This document shows, piece by piece, positions 12,064 to 23,160 of a stretch of DNA of 64,000 bases. Origin of the DNA: Periconia sp. R9002. Lineage: Eukaryota; Ascomycota; Dothideomycetes; Pleosporales; Periconiaceae. The notes beneath the pieces are model-generated. The model searched no databases and had not been told where the DNA came from. It saw nothing but the letters and a program-made list of their open reading frames with translations. The DNA lies in NCBI GenBank assembly GCA_023627715.1, contig JAMAHW010000013.1, positions 62,001 to 126,000 of the forward strand. The letters are read 5' to 3'. How positions within the stretch are numbered: position 1 is the stretch's first letter; every line of letters begins with the position of its first letter. The position numbers and the translations under genes are program-made.

Positions 12064-13298
12064 ATGTCGTCGAATGAAGACAAAATAGCGCGCAAGAGAG
12101 AGCAGCTAGAGGGTATTGCCATATCCTTCCTTGTGCTATCCTGGATCTTCATTGCATTGAGAACATGGACACGGACAAACGTTCGACGCAACTTCAGTTG
12201 GGATGATATTACCATGATTCTCGCAGGGGTAAACAATTGGAACACAAGGACAACCGCTGTACTAACTTCTTGTCAGGTTATTTTCAGCGCCTATTGCGGC
12301 TGCATTCTTTATATTCAAGAGCATGGTGGAGGAGAACATGTAATGAACCTCCAGCAATTGAAAGATCTTACAAAGGCACGTCTCCAAGTCACTTGCGAAG
12401 TAATCCGCGACTAATAGAATAAAGTGGGTAGTCGTTAGCGAAACCACTTATATTCTTGCAATCCTCACAGTCAAAATCTCACTTGGGATTTTCTTCATGC
12501 GAATAGTCGTCGAGGCATGGCATACGAAACTCATTTACACAACTATCGTCTTCGCCACTGTATCTTCGGTCGCCACCTTCTTCTACTGCATCTTTCGATG
12601 CGGCTCTGACATCAATAACTATGTGTTCCATCAGCTTAAAGATCAATGTATGAACAGAACTACGGACAGGTTTTTTGCTTATCAGCATGCGGCCATAGGG
12701 CTGTTGACGGATTGCGTTTTTGTCATGCTGCCTATTTCGTTGCTGTGGAAGATCAATATGGAAAGACGTTCCAAAATGCTCGCTGGAATTATCCTGTTCG
12801 TAGCCACACTGTAAGATTGACTAGTCCTATGCAGTAGATGTTACTTTAGACTAACGGATAAGAAAAGGGGCTGCATCTGCTCTGCAATTCGTTTCCGCTA
12901 TGTCGACGGCTTGACAGAGGTCCATGACTTCTTCTGTATAAATATTTTTCGTGCTGTTTGGTTCATTCTCTAACAAAATTCACAGGGGCAGCCACAAACG
13001 TATCAATCTGGTCGACGATTGAGCCTGGAGGTAATATGCCCACTGCGCACAAGGAACTCGCTGAATGACCATATAAACAGCAGGTATCATAGCCGGATGC
13101 GCAGCCACTTTGCGGCCTTTGCTAAAACATGGACTCTCAAAAGTACAATCCATACGATCCCTTTCGATGCGATCAAGTAACCCGAGCGATCGACGTTCCT
13201 CGGACCAAAATTGCCACACTCGTACCCAAAAGCCGTCACGCAGCGGTGTAAACAATGAAGAGGATGTCGAATCGAATTGCGACCTGGTTGAAATTTAG
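12064..13298 (+). CDS. PTH11-like rhodopsin-domain membrane protein
   Basis: Six exons, 12064-12228, 12277-12375, 12425-12810, 12868-12935, 12986-13030 and 13084-13298, give 325 aa. The frame shows the hallmarks of the fungal rhodopsin/PTH11-like family: the NFSWDDITMI segment after helix 1, the KWVVVSETTYILAILTVKISL stretch (written here from two halves, shorter than the full helix), a long third-exon block with four helices, and the SIWSTIEPG motif before the last helix. Seven membrane helices are expected; such proteins are candidate surface receptors. Intron 2 (12376-12424) is best explained as a GC-AG intron because no GT donor keeps the frame. The stop TAG at 13296-13298 is followed in the same frame by 37 further sense codons up to 13412, so the annotated C-terminus may be a recent truncation. 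Confidence 0.78.
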
Positions 13299-13476
13299 TC
13301 TGATATGCGCAAGAAGGACGAAAGCACCGATTGCATCCTGCCAATCAAGGTCGAGCCTTCAAACGCTACATGCCCCTCACGCCGAAGTGACGGTATGGTA
13401 CAACAAGAGTAAACGCAACCATGTATAGCTGATGGTTGATAGTTGTAATTCAGCTACAGAACTAATTATGTACGAA

Positions 13477-13492
13477 GGGGGGGGGGGGGGGG
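13477..13492 (+). repeat. Poly-G tract, 16 G
   Basis: Uninterrupted run of 16 G between the PTH11-like gene and the decayed FAD oxidoreductase. Such runs are prone to length errors in sequencing, so the local frame upstream of 13560 should not be trusted. Confidence 0.9.
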
Positions 13493-13559
13493 AAGGCCAT
13501 TACATATGCCCTTCCTGGGGGAAAGACGCCAGGCAACAGCTAGCCCAGGTGGCTGGATC

Positions 13560-14445
13560 AATCGATGAAAGAACTGATCACGTAACTGGATTCAACCAAC
13601 ACAAATTCCACTTCCATGCCAATCCTCAAGGCAAGACGTAGGGAGGCGCGCGCCTTTTCAGCAACGAAAGCTTCTCGGCTGCCCTCAACGCCATCTACAA
13701 CTTCGCAACCAAGGGCTCTCCAACTGACCCTGACGCCGCAGCCATCATATCCTTTGGTTACGCTGCCGGCTTTGGTCCCCTTGCATCCGTGCAGTTGGAA
13801 TACGCTCAACCCATTGCCGATGCCAAGGTCCACGAAGAGTTCAATGCCATGACCGCTGTTCAATCTACCACCGACATCCACACGCACGCCGAAATCGCCA
13901 TCATGCTTAATGATGGGATGGCGTATGGCGTTCGCGATACTTATTGGGACGTGTCATTCAAAGCCAATCGCTCTCTGTTCACATTCCTTGTTGATACATT
14001 CCACAGTCTCCTGCCCGACATTGCTGACGCAGTAGGCTTGTTACCTACCATATCCATACAGGTCATCACCGAGGGCCAGCTCAAGGGCTTTCAGAAGAAC
14101 GGCGGCAACTCCCTTGGGCTTGGTCCCGCCGGTGGTCCATACTTCATAATGAACATGGGTGCCAACTGGTATAACGCCGCAGACGACGCCAGGATCTTGA
14201 AGTTCCATGCCGATGTCATCGACGCGGTCAAGGCCGAGGCCAAGAAGAAGGGCTTGGACAACAGCTTCCTCTACATGAACTATGCGTCGCGATTCCAGGA
14301 TCCGATCGCAAGTTATGACGCGGCAAATCAGAATGAACTCAGGGCCGTTTCCGTGAAGTACGATCCCCAGCAGGTATTCCAAAATCTGCAGCCGGGATCC
14401 TTTAAGCTCGACAAAGGTGCGCCGAATCCGCAATGGCCATCGTAA
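13560..14445 (+). pseudogene. BBE-type FAD oxidoreductase, C-terminal remnant
   Basis: From 13642 the frame is open for 267 codons and reads as the C-terminal half of a fungal FAD-linked oxidase of the berberine-bridge/6-hydroxynicotine oxidase family: substrate-domain strands, then the BBE signature with YMNYASRFQDP and the ending KYDPQQVFQ before the C-terminus. Immediately upstream, in the same frame, the line continues as NQHKFHFHANPQGKT and then a TAG stop (13639-13641) at the place where relatives have a Trp in a K-x-W-G-G motif. The whole N-terminal FAD-binding half, with its flavin-attachment residues, is absent from the preceding 300 bases. An internal ATG at 13789 would give 218 aa, but this cannot be a working enzyme. 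I judge it a pseudogene truncated at its 5' side. Confidence 0.8.
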
Positions 14446-17305
14446 TTCTTATAATCTCTTCTAGGTTATTATTCAATATGTACATAACCCAGGTAAAAAT
14501 GTACACGGCCATCGAGGCCGGACCTTGGGAGAACATTAAAAGGGCTGTTTATTAGGCATATACATCCATCAATACATAGCACGATGCATCTCGACTTCTA
14601 TTTGCCATCTCCAAAATATCATGGAAACAATCCAGAAACTCTCTTGATGTCAAGCGCACTCTTCCAATTACAAACTCGAGTAGATTTTCTGTCAGCTAAA
14701 TGAAAATAGCCGACAACTTCTACCCCGAACAGCACAAACTTCGATGGCAGCTAGCTAGTTAATTTAAAAACAACTATGGTGCTTCTACCATGGATCAGTA
14801 TCCACTTTGAGAGAAGTCGCCCTGTCGGCCCATCTAATGCATTTTCCGGCCCCTGCTGGTTTGCAACCATGACTTATCCTCAACGGGGAGCACGATCAGC
14901 GAAACTACCAAGGTAGCGATAAGCATAGAAGTCTTGCCCTTGTAAAACATATCTCTATAATTTGGTGGTGCTCCTTATGGATAATGGTCACTACATACAT
15001 ATTCGAAAAACTGCTCAAGTCGTCGTCAGGAGGGATGATAGACACGTGTTTCTCAAAGCCCGCGGCGACGTCGCCTTCTTCCAAAGGTCAGTCGTTACAA
15101 TAGCAAAAACACTTTTTGTTGTCTGGGTGCGACAAGGACAAGATGGGGGAAGCATTGAAGAGATAAATCTCTCAGAGAGAGAGAGTGACAGAATGTAGCA
15201 TGATGCAGACTCCCTAGTTGATGGTTGATGTTAATTATGGGCCCCGGAAGAAATAGTCCCTGGTGATGAGGACTTTGAACTGGGATGTACTGGCGGGTGG
15301 AGATGGTCTGGAAAGGGTTGCGAGACCTGTGGCGTTGATGCTGAAAGCGATGGCTACACTAGACGTCTTGTAGTGATTGGAATACGAATGTTGTACTTGT
15401 TTCCGCGTCAACAACTATCGAATTGAATATTTGACTACCGGCGATGGAGGGGATAAAAGCCCTTTATACTATGGCAAAACCTATTCTTCCCGTGCCATCT
15501 TGTTATCAGCAGGCATCGCGATTTTTGAAGACCGTGACATGGTCAAACATGAATTCTTTCCTGGTTCCGATGCGACAGACGTACGATCATTACAGAGATA
15601 TGCCATTGTAACGCCCGAATCAAATACGGCAGCCTCAGAAGATTGTACACCAGAGTACCTGCCCTCATTCATTAACATTTTCTCCACGTTCCCCCACATT
15701 TCTCTTGACCCCTTTGCCGTGCCGCCCGGCATACCAATCCTAGACGCGTTTAGTGTATGTGATATACGCAGTCCATTCAAGGCCAGTAGCGTGGCGTCCG
15801 TAAGAAGAATATGACTGGTATGTAACAACACTACCACTTCCGTTGTGAACTGCACATGATATATGATGATATTCTCCTCAATTGCAGGCGCCGGAAGTTG
15901 TCGTACTGTATAGGGCTGATGAGCTGACTTTCTTGGCGGTTACACGAGGCATCGAAACTTGCAGAGATGACAACCGATATAAGGCAGCTGTGCCAAAGAC
16001 AGCGAGCTGTATTTATAATGACGTGACGCCTTGGGCGGCGCTGCAGCAAGCTGTCGTTCGACGCTGTTGTAAGGTCTAATCGAAAGCCAATTACATATGT
16101 CGAATATCGCTCGTAAGAAAGCGAGTGCAAGTAAGAAAATACATGCATTTCACTGATCGTTGTTCATTACCCTTGAAATTCCTTCAATTGATCCGAAGCA
16201 GGCGCAGGTCGATCGGTCGGCGCAAGGTAGAAGTAATATTGGTGGTCCTTATCAATAGGGCAGACGTAGGATCATTGATATCGGACGTATGAATGTCTAA
16301 ATGTGGGAAATAGGTAGTCCGCTCACGTGTGATGTCAGCGTTTATCATAAAACGTCGAGACTGTACACGATTCGAAATGCGAAGTCGATAGCCGACGTAG
16401 TCCGATGTCAATGGACGTCAAACAACGTCTGAGCGAAAGACGGGGATCAGAATAGGAGGGCCGTATGGCATGAGAGCCCTAAATATAGCATTTTCGGGTT
16501 ATCAGATGACGAGGATACTGACAACGAGATGCTAGAAGTGTCACACATAGCAATGTGAAGCAATGACGCTCTCGCTGAACCTTCCAGAGCAACAAACCTA
16601 CAGATGTGTGATGAAAGAAACGGTTAATACAGCATATCAAAGTGCATGGAGCTATTGGCAAATCAGCATGGGTTTTACAGGTGCAGGTGTTCACCTTCTC
16701 GCTAAGAGGTAATGGGGTAGATGGACGGCGGTTCAATCTGTCACTTGGTTAGGCAGTATGTCCGGGGATGGGGTTGACACACCGCCGCCCTTGACATTTC
16801 ACGATACAGATACCCACGGTTGAAGCTCTATCGATCAATTGTGCTGGCAGCCGGATATACAAGGCTAAGACGAGCCTAGAAACTATTAGCAGCCAACGTC
16901 CCCCGGCTGTCCTACCCTCATTCGAATGTAGTCATGCAGACAAGGTTGTCCACGGGTATCCTACTGTAACTGTAAGATGTGGCCAGTAAGTCCCCCACAG
17001 AACATACCGAATCTCTCTCTCCCAGATTTACAGCCCTAGGCTGGGGCTTGAAGCATATCCTCCGTGCCGCAAGGTATTGTACACCACCATAACATAAAAG
17101 TCGGTCCGATCCCGAATGCTAGTCAGCGACCAGCTGCGCAAAATCCACCCCATAGACGCCGAGATCCGCCATGCACCGAACTCCCTCCATCACATTTTTT
17201 CCACCGCATAGCAAAGGGAAAGCAGGAAACACAGCCTGTCAGGTGGCGACTGACAGGCTGCCCTCATGAAGTCAATACATACCGTGTAAACGTTGTTACA
17301 GCAGC
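14446..17305. other. Gene-empty segment, 2.9 kb
   Basis: No gene could be supported. Overlapping sense and antisense ORFs of 145 and 124 codons at 15377-15855 have no recognisable motif and may be remnants or chance. A (GA)n stretch lies near 15174-15185. The rest shows nothing I can identify. Confidence 0.5.
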
Positions 17306-19270
17306 TCAATTCTTGGCTGCGGAAGCATAGAGCGAGTCGTAGATCTTGTCAACAACGTACGAAGCTCGAATGACTCGCTGGTTGAAGTTGCGTCCGTTGA
17401 GGCCCTGTAGGGCTTTCTCGCCACCAGTAACGGATTCAAACTTGACATATACGTCACCCTCAGAGTTGGGATCGGCAGCAACGTGGACGACTTTGCCGTA
17501 TTTCTTGTCGCATTCAAGCTTGATCTCCTCATCGAGTAGCTTGACCCAGTCAGCACCATATTGATTGAACTCCCTACATGAACGTTAGCTTTGAGACTTG
17601 TTGGGGCACTGAGATGACTTACTGCTCGGGATCAAATGCATTCTCGATCTTGATGCACCTGCTTGCTTTTGGTAACTCGATAGCCGAGGCGCGGGCACGA
17701 GCAACTGGCTGCATGCTACGAGGGACTGGGACGTCGACCTCGTTGCGAGCGAGGTTAGCCATAAGCTTGTTTCGGTCGACCTGCTTGAAGTTGACACCAG
17801 ACATGTCAGTATCGTCTAGGGCAGAAGCCCCGTTGATCCCACGCTCATCACGGCCATTGGTGCGATCGAATACACCCCCTGAACCTCCAGCATAAGCACC
17901 ACGACCACCAGCCCCGCTGAAGGCAGACCCTTGATACTTAGCAGCTTGAGCGGGGAAATTATCAAGCAGGTGCTTAGTGGACTCTGCAGTGAATTTGTCA
18001 TTGCCTAAGCCTACGCGAATAGGACGGCCGGCAAGTTCGAATTGATTCATGTCTCTAAGAGCTTCTTTGGCATCCTTGGGGTCGACGAACCTGGACACAT
18101 ATTAGCAAGGATTTTCAAAACATAAACAACAATACATACTGGACGAATCCATAACCTTTGGAGCGGGTTGCGATTTTGTCATCGCGTTGCAGCGTGATCT
18201 GTTCAATTGGACCAAAAGGAGAGAAAATCTCTCGAAGGTCTTCCTCAGTGACACTAAAATGTATGTTTCCAATGAATAGACGGTGGAAGGGCGCGCCATT
18301 GTTAGCGGCGGTACCGCCTTCACCAGCTGCAGCAGCACGGGAAGCGCGATTCTTTTCTGCCTCTGTGAGCTGTACAATAATTGGCACCCCCTTAAGCTTC
18401 TGTCCAGTGAGCTCAATGGCTTTTGCTACGGTTTCTTCCGACTCAAATTCTACGTAGCCGACACTGCAATTGATTAGCATGAGAATAAGCTAGAAGCACA
18501 ATGATAGTGGAGACATACCCCTTAGACCGGTGCGTGACACGGTCCTTGACGATCTGAGCATCGATAACCTCTCCTACTTGCTCGAAAAACGCTCGCAGGT
18601 GACGTGTCTCAGCACGTGCCGAGATCTGCTGAACGAATACTGTGCGTTTATCCCGATCATCCTCAGAGACTTGAGGGGTAGGGGTTCGGCGACGGCGTTC
18701 ACGCGAGCGCTCACGTCGGCCTCCGCGGCGCTCATCATAGCGACCACGGTCACGGCGGGGAGAACGCTGGGGGGAGCGGTTGGGAGAACGTTGGGGAGAG
18801 CGCGAGCGCGAGCGCATGCGGCCGCTGCCGCTATAGTGATCGCCACCTCCACGATCCCTACGACGGTATCGGTCGCGGGAGGTAGTACGACGATATCTAG
18901 TGTCAGGTTCTTCATCGGTGTCAGCATCCCTACTCGAACGAGCGCGGCTTCCATCCCGGCGTCGTCGTTCGCTATCCCTGTCTCGGTCCCGACTGCTATC
19001 TCTAGCTCTGTCTTCATTCAACTCACGATGACGATGGCGGTCTCTACCACGATCATGACGATCTCGATTGCGGTAGTCACGATGGCGGTCATAATCACGG
19101 TCGCGGCCACGGTCACGGTCACGATCGGAACGGCGAAACTCATCGCGACGAGCGTCTTCCTCTTGACGTCGAGCCTCCTCTTCAAGGCGAGCTTGCTCCG
19201 CCCGGTTCTTCTCCTCGGTTTCACGGCTCACCTCCTCGAGCAAATTCTCAATATCAGCGGCGGTAGGCAT
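17306..19270 (-). CDS. RBM39/Rsd1-like SR splicing factor
   Basis: Four exons, 19270-18519, 18463-18140, 18090-17623 and 17573-17306, give 603 aa. Residues 35-200 are a long RS/RD-rich arm with RSRSPQRSP repeats. Two canonical RRMs follow, at about 209-283 (RNP2 TVFVQQI, RNP1 KGVGYVEF) and about 312-385 (RNP2 LFIGNI, RNP1 KGYGFVQF), and a C-terminal U2AF-homology-type RRM at about 515-600. This architecture is that of mammalian RBM39/CAPER and fission yeast Rsd1, which link U2AF and U2 snRNP during early spliceosome assembly. The first RRM is split by intron 1 exactly before its RNP1 motif. Three introns of 49-55 bases, all GT-AG. Confidence 0.92.
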
Positions 19271-20027
19271 GATTGCTTCCTCCAGGCGGCTGTCTGTAAG
19301 GTGAAGAAAGCGCGGTTAAAGTAAGCAGTCAATGGGCGCGGCAGGCGAGCGGCAACTCGTGCGCGATAGGAAACAAGATAGTTCGAGAGCGTTTGGGCAA
19401 GGTAGTACCTACGTATGACAAGTAGAGGAGATGTGTCGTCGTAGTGGCAAGCAAAGAAGAGCTGAGCCGAAAGAATGGGTGGTGTTGTGTGTCGTGGGTG
19501 GAGGTGGAGAGGTTGCGAAGTGAGGAGCTGCGGCAGAAGATTTGAGGCAGGCACCGGCAGGCGACAGCTAGCGCGGCTTGGCATCCCACTTGTACTACCC
19601 ACGCATCCACGAACGTGACACAAGCTGCCTTCACCTCAGATTCAAAGACATCAAGTTCAAGACAGACACCACACAATTCAATCCGCTGGTGCAATGCCAG
19701 CCAAGGCCAATCAATGAAGTCTTAGTACGTGATCAGTGTCTCACTACGCCAAACTAGGTGGTGTCTGGAATATACCTACATACATGTACATGTACATATA
19801 CATATATACCTGTCGCGACGCTGGAATCAGGACATTGCATATGTACATAGGTATATATAGAGATGGCGGAGTGAGACGAGATTAAAGCTGTGCTTTTGGC
19901 ACGTATTACATTATATCTAGGTTATGATAGCAGGACGCCATGGCATGCTGTTACATTGCTTTTGCATTGGCCCAATATGGAAAAGTCACTCGAACCAAAA
20001 GAGAGGCCCGCCCAGCGCGACAAGCAA
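19271..20027. other. Intergenic: splicing-factor promoter
   Basis: Between the start of the RBM39-like gene and the stop of the fatty acid hydroxylase gene, both on the minus strand. It contains a run of TACATGTACATGTACATATA type near 19782-19815 and no supported gene. Confidence 0.5.
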
Positions 20028-21327
20028 TCAGTTCGCCTTGACAACCTTGGGGCTCGACATGGCGATTTCCGTTCCAAATATTCTGTCCCAGAAACGACTG
20101 GTGACGCCAAAGCCATTCTCGTAATCCGCAAAGTGATGGGCAAGATGGTATTTTTTAAGGGCATGATAATAAGGAGGAAGACTGGCTGCAGATTAGTTGC
20201 AATCCTGACTTTGGTGTTGTACGGAGAGGAGGGTAAACAGATTGACAGGAATTTACGTACGTGCGGTGGTGCAGGAAGTAGTGGGTGCAGTCATAGCAGA
20301 CATATCCAAAGATGCCTCCGCAGTATGCAACCACAGCTGCATGGTAGTTCCAGAAGATGACGGAATGTGCAAATTTCCAGAATGGAGCTGCTAGGACGGC
20401 GAAGAGCGTGGGTGGCATAACAAGCCTGTACCTATCCATGGGGAGATAGTGATGAATGCCATGGAGTAGGAAGTGCGCTGTGATGGCAACGCGATTGTTG
20501 GGAAGATAGCTGATTGCAGGTCAGCGTTCTGCCGGCCATGACTGAACAGCGGGAAGATGCACTTACAGGTCTATATGAAACAGACATCTATGCAGGACAT
20601 ACTCTATGATTGTCCAGAAGAAGAGACCAAACACCCAATATCCCACGGTCAGTGCCACTCCAAGAACGGACATACCCCACCATGTCCCGTACATGGATGG
20701 TGGGACCCAGAATAAGGGAACTACCCACCACGGGGTCTTGCTCAAAGGTTCCAGAAAGTTGCCGAAAAGCGGGGCTGAATCACCCCCTCTGTAATGTCGA
20801 GGCCTGTGTACCTGCTCCAGATAGAAATCCTTGTCAAATCCTCCATTCCACACTTGCATGAACAGTGGGCGTGAGAGATCGAGGAATTTGTAGGTTTTGT
20901 AGTCGGCTGTCACGTCGGTTTCTCTTTCCAGATCTTCTGCGGAGGACATGCCGGTCGCAGCATACAGCGGCTGCTGTGCCCTCAGTTCTGCCTGGCCTTG
21001 CTCTGAAGGTGGAAGAGGTACGATTTCGGCCGGGTTCGAGCTCTTGGTCGCGCCGTTTAGTATCGGTTCCGTCGGCATGAATCCGACAAGGCTCTCGTCG
21101 AGGATCTCGTAGGCAGCCTCGGAATGGGTATGCGACACCTCGTCCTCCATGATGTCCTTGACATCCTTTCCACCATATTCCAAAATCAAATCTGCACCAC
21201 CGGGGTGGTCAGATAGAAAGGAAGTGACATCGTACACCTTTGCACCAATGGTTACATAGCAGCTTTTCTCAGAGCTGTGCGCCTCGACTTCGGCGGCGGG
21301 GATCGTGGGGAGGGTCCGGGCGGGCAT
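20028..21327 (-). CDS. SCS7: Fatty acid 2-hydroxylase (sphingolipid), Scs7 type
   Basis: Three exons, 21327-20567, 20509-20261 and 20181-20028, give 387 aa, close to the 384 aa of yeast Scs7. The N-terminal cytochrome b5 domain has the haem motif HPGG (His41). After a linker come paired membrane helices and the di-iron hydroxylase histidine clusters: HRCLFH at the end of exon 1, HFLLHGIHH in exon 2, HYFLHH at its end, and HLAHHFADYENGFG in exon 3. The enzyme sits in the ER membrane and adds a 2-hydroxyl group to the very long fatty acid of ceramide. A TAGG repeat lies about 275 bases upstream of its start. Confidence 0.95.
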
Positions 21328-23160
21328 TACAGGAGTGGGCGAGGACGGAGCGTGGAGGGAAAAGAAGGTATGCAGGTAGCGGTTCGTCGGCGCGAGCTCG
21401 AACTGGGTAGATGAATGGTGTCGTTGGGCAGGTTTGGAGGTGGTAGTGGAGGTCTAGCAATAAGTGAGGGCGAGATTGGTGCCGGGTGGTACGGGATGCG
21501 AAGTGCTTCGCTTGGTGGCGGAGGTCAAACAGGGGCAGTAGCGAACGATTTTGCTTGCTAGCACCGTAAAAGCGGGGCGTGGAAAAGGGGGAAAGAGAAG
21601 CTAGGTAGGTAGGTAGGTAGGTAGGTAGGTAGGTAGGGAATTGAAGGACTAGGTAAGTGATGAAGGGGCTGTCTAGATTCGCCCCATAGTTTTTTTTATA
21701 TTTAGTTGGAGGCGAGAAGAAGGTTTGTGGTTGCCTGTTACATATAGTTAGTTATGGGTGTGATGTTGGTCGGTCGGACGACGCGAAAAATGTCAGGAGA
21801 GGAGCACGCTGTTTCCTTTCCGAGTCGGTCCGGCATGTCACGAGCGAATGGCGAGACAAGACGTTGGAACCGGGCGTGCGGGCCAACATCTCTCTCTCCC
21901 GAGTCCTTTCTACGTTTGATTTTGATTCACTCTCCCTGGTCTCCGGTTATCTTCCTGTGCACTCTGCGTCGTACACGACCCTTGTAGAGATATTGGCAGA
22001 ATGCGTTGATAACGTGCGTTGGAAGGGAACTGAATGCTGGTCTGCTGTGCGTCCCTACGTGCATGTACCTAGGTATGTATGTACGTATGCACCATCATCC
22101 ATGTATGTCGTGTAGGTATTCAGGCTTTGGCGAAACAAGGGGAGCGAAAAGCTGGGGAAGTAGCTGGAAGGCACCTTAGCAGCACCTCTGCAGACTGGAC
22201 ATCAGTAGGAAACGGCTAAAGTCGTACACACATGCCCTTGATCGTAAGGCGCGCTTACACGTTCATGGTAGCTGTGTATGTAGGCACGGCCTAGGTAGAG
22301 TACGAGCAGCACGAGCAGCAACAGCAAAGAGAAGTCAACCTCTACTCCACAACGCACCCCTCACCTCCATCCATGGCTTCACTTGGACAGCCCTCAGCTT
22401 TCAGCGCTTGTCTAGGTATATATTTAGAGTCACATGTGCCCATGGCAACTCCCTACATGTACATGCATGCTGTATATGTGCATGCGCAGACTCACACAGG
22501 CTGCCTTCGACTTCAGACACAGCCGCTTGCCATTGCATCGAATCTGGGGTAAATACTTGCTAGAATCCCTGTCTATAAATGCACCAAGCCAAGCTCTCAT
22601 AGCCATGTGGGCCTGGATACCGTGTATTTCGTCTTTTCCTCTATTGGTTACCTTTTATGTACGGACAAGCAATTGCAACGAGCGTAAACGAAATATGCAG
22701 CCATTCCCACATCATGCACCCAAATCAATCAACCAGCCGACTTTTCCTCCTAAGCGCTCCGGGAATGCAGTGAGGTGCGTCATCGACAAAAATCGTGCCC
22801 TCATTGGACGATCAACAAATGAATCAAGGTTCAAACTGTACGGAATGAATAATGCAACTGTCCCGGGCCAAAGAAAAGAACTCATGTATATCTCAAGAAA
22901 TCAACAACAGGAAAACATTCATCATACGTATGCAGGCTCTGAAGAAAAAAGAAAGGTTTATACATACATGTGCAAGATGCGAGCAAACTTCCAAGAGTAC
23001 AAGTGCATGCCATGCTCTGCCGAATGGCTTCATCGGGAAGGCGTTCACTGCACCTTCACCTTGGCGATGGCTTTCCCTTCCACCCGAAAATGCCAACAGC
23101 GCATTGCAGCCTCAATTTGGATCGTGGCTTTACGCGCAAAATGGTGCGCCAGAGCTCTGC
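21328..23160. other. Intergenic segment with microsatellite
   Basis: Holds the promoter of the fatty acid hydroxylase gene, a TAGG microsatellite at 21602-21637, and towards 22300 an AGCACG/AGCAAC imperfect repeat. A plus-strand ORF of 266 codons (22434-23234) shows no family features and runs into the 3' end of the transcription-factor gene; I do not accept it as a gene. Confidence 0.45.
21602..21637 (+). repeat. (TAGG)9 microsatellite
   Basis: Nine perfect tetramers of TAGG, about 275 bases upstream of the fatty acid hydroxylase start codon (minus strand). Confidence 0.95.

Noticed and set aside
15377..15855. Overlapping sense (145 codons) and antisense (124 codons) ORFs
   Set aside because: Neither shows a motif, an intron partner or a family pattern; at most one could be coding, so I left both out.
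18530..19324. Plus-strand ORF of 264 codons rich in Thr, Ala and Val
   Set aside because: It is the mirror image of the RS/RD repeat region of the splicing factor; repeated CGN codons read backwards avoid stops.
21602..21637. TAGG array considered as an internal telomere repeat
   Set aside because: The unit is a perfect tetramer TAGG, not the fungal TTAGGG hexamer.
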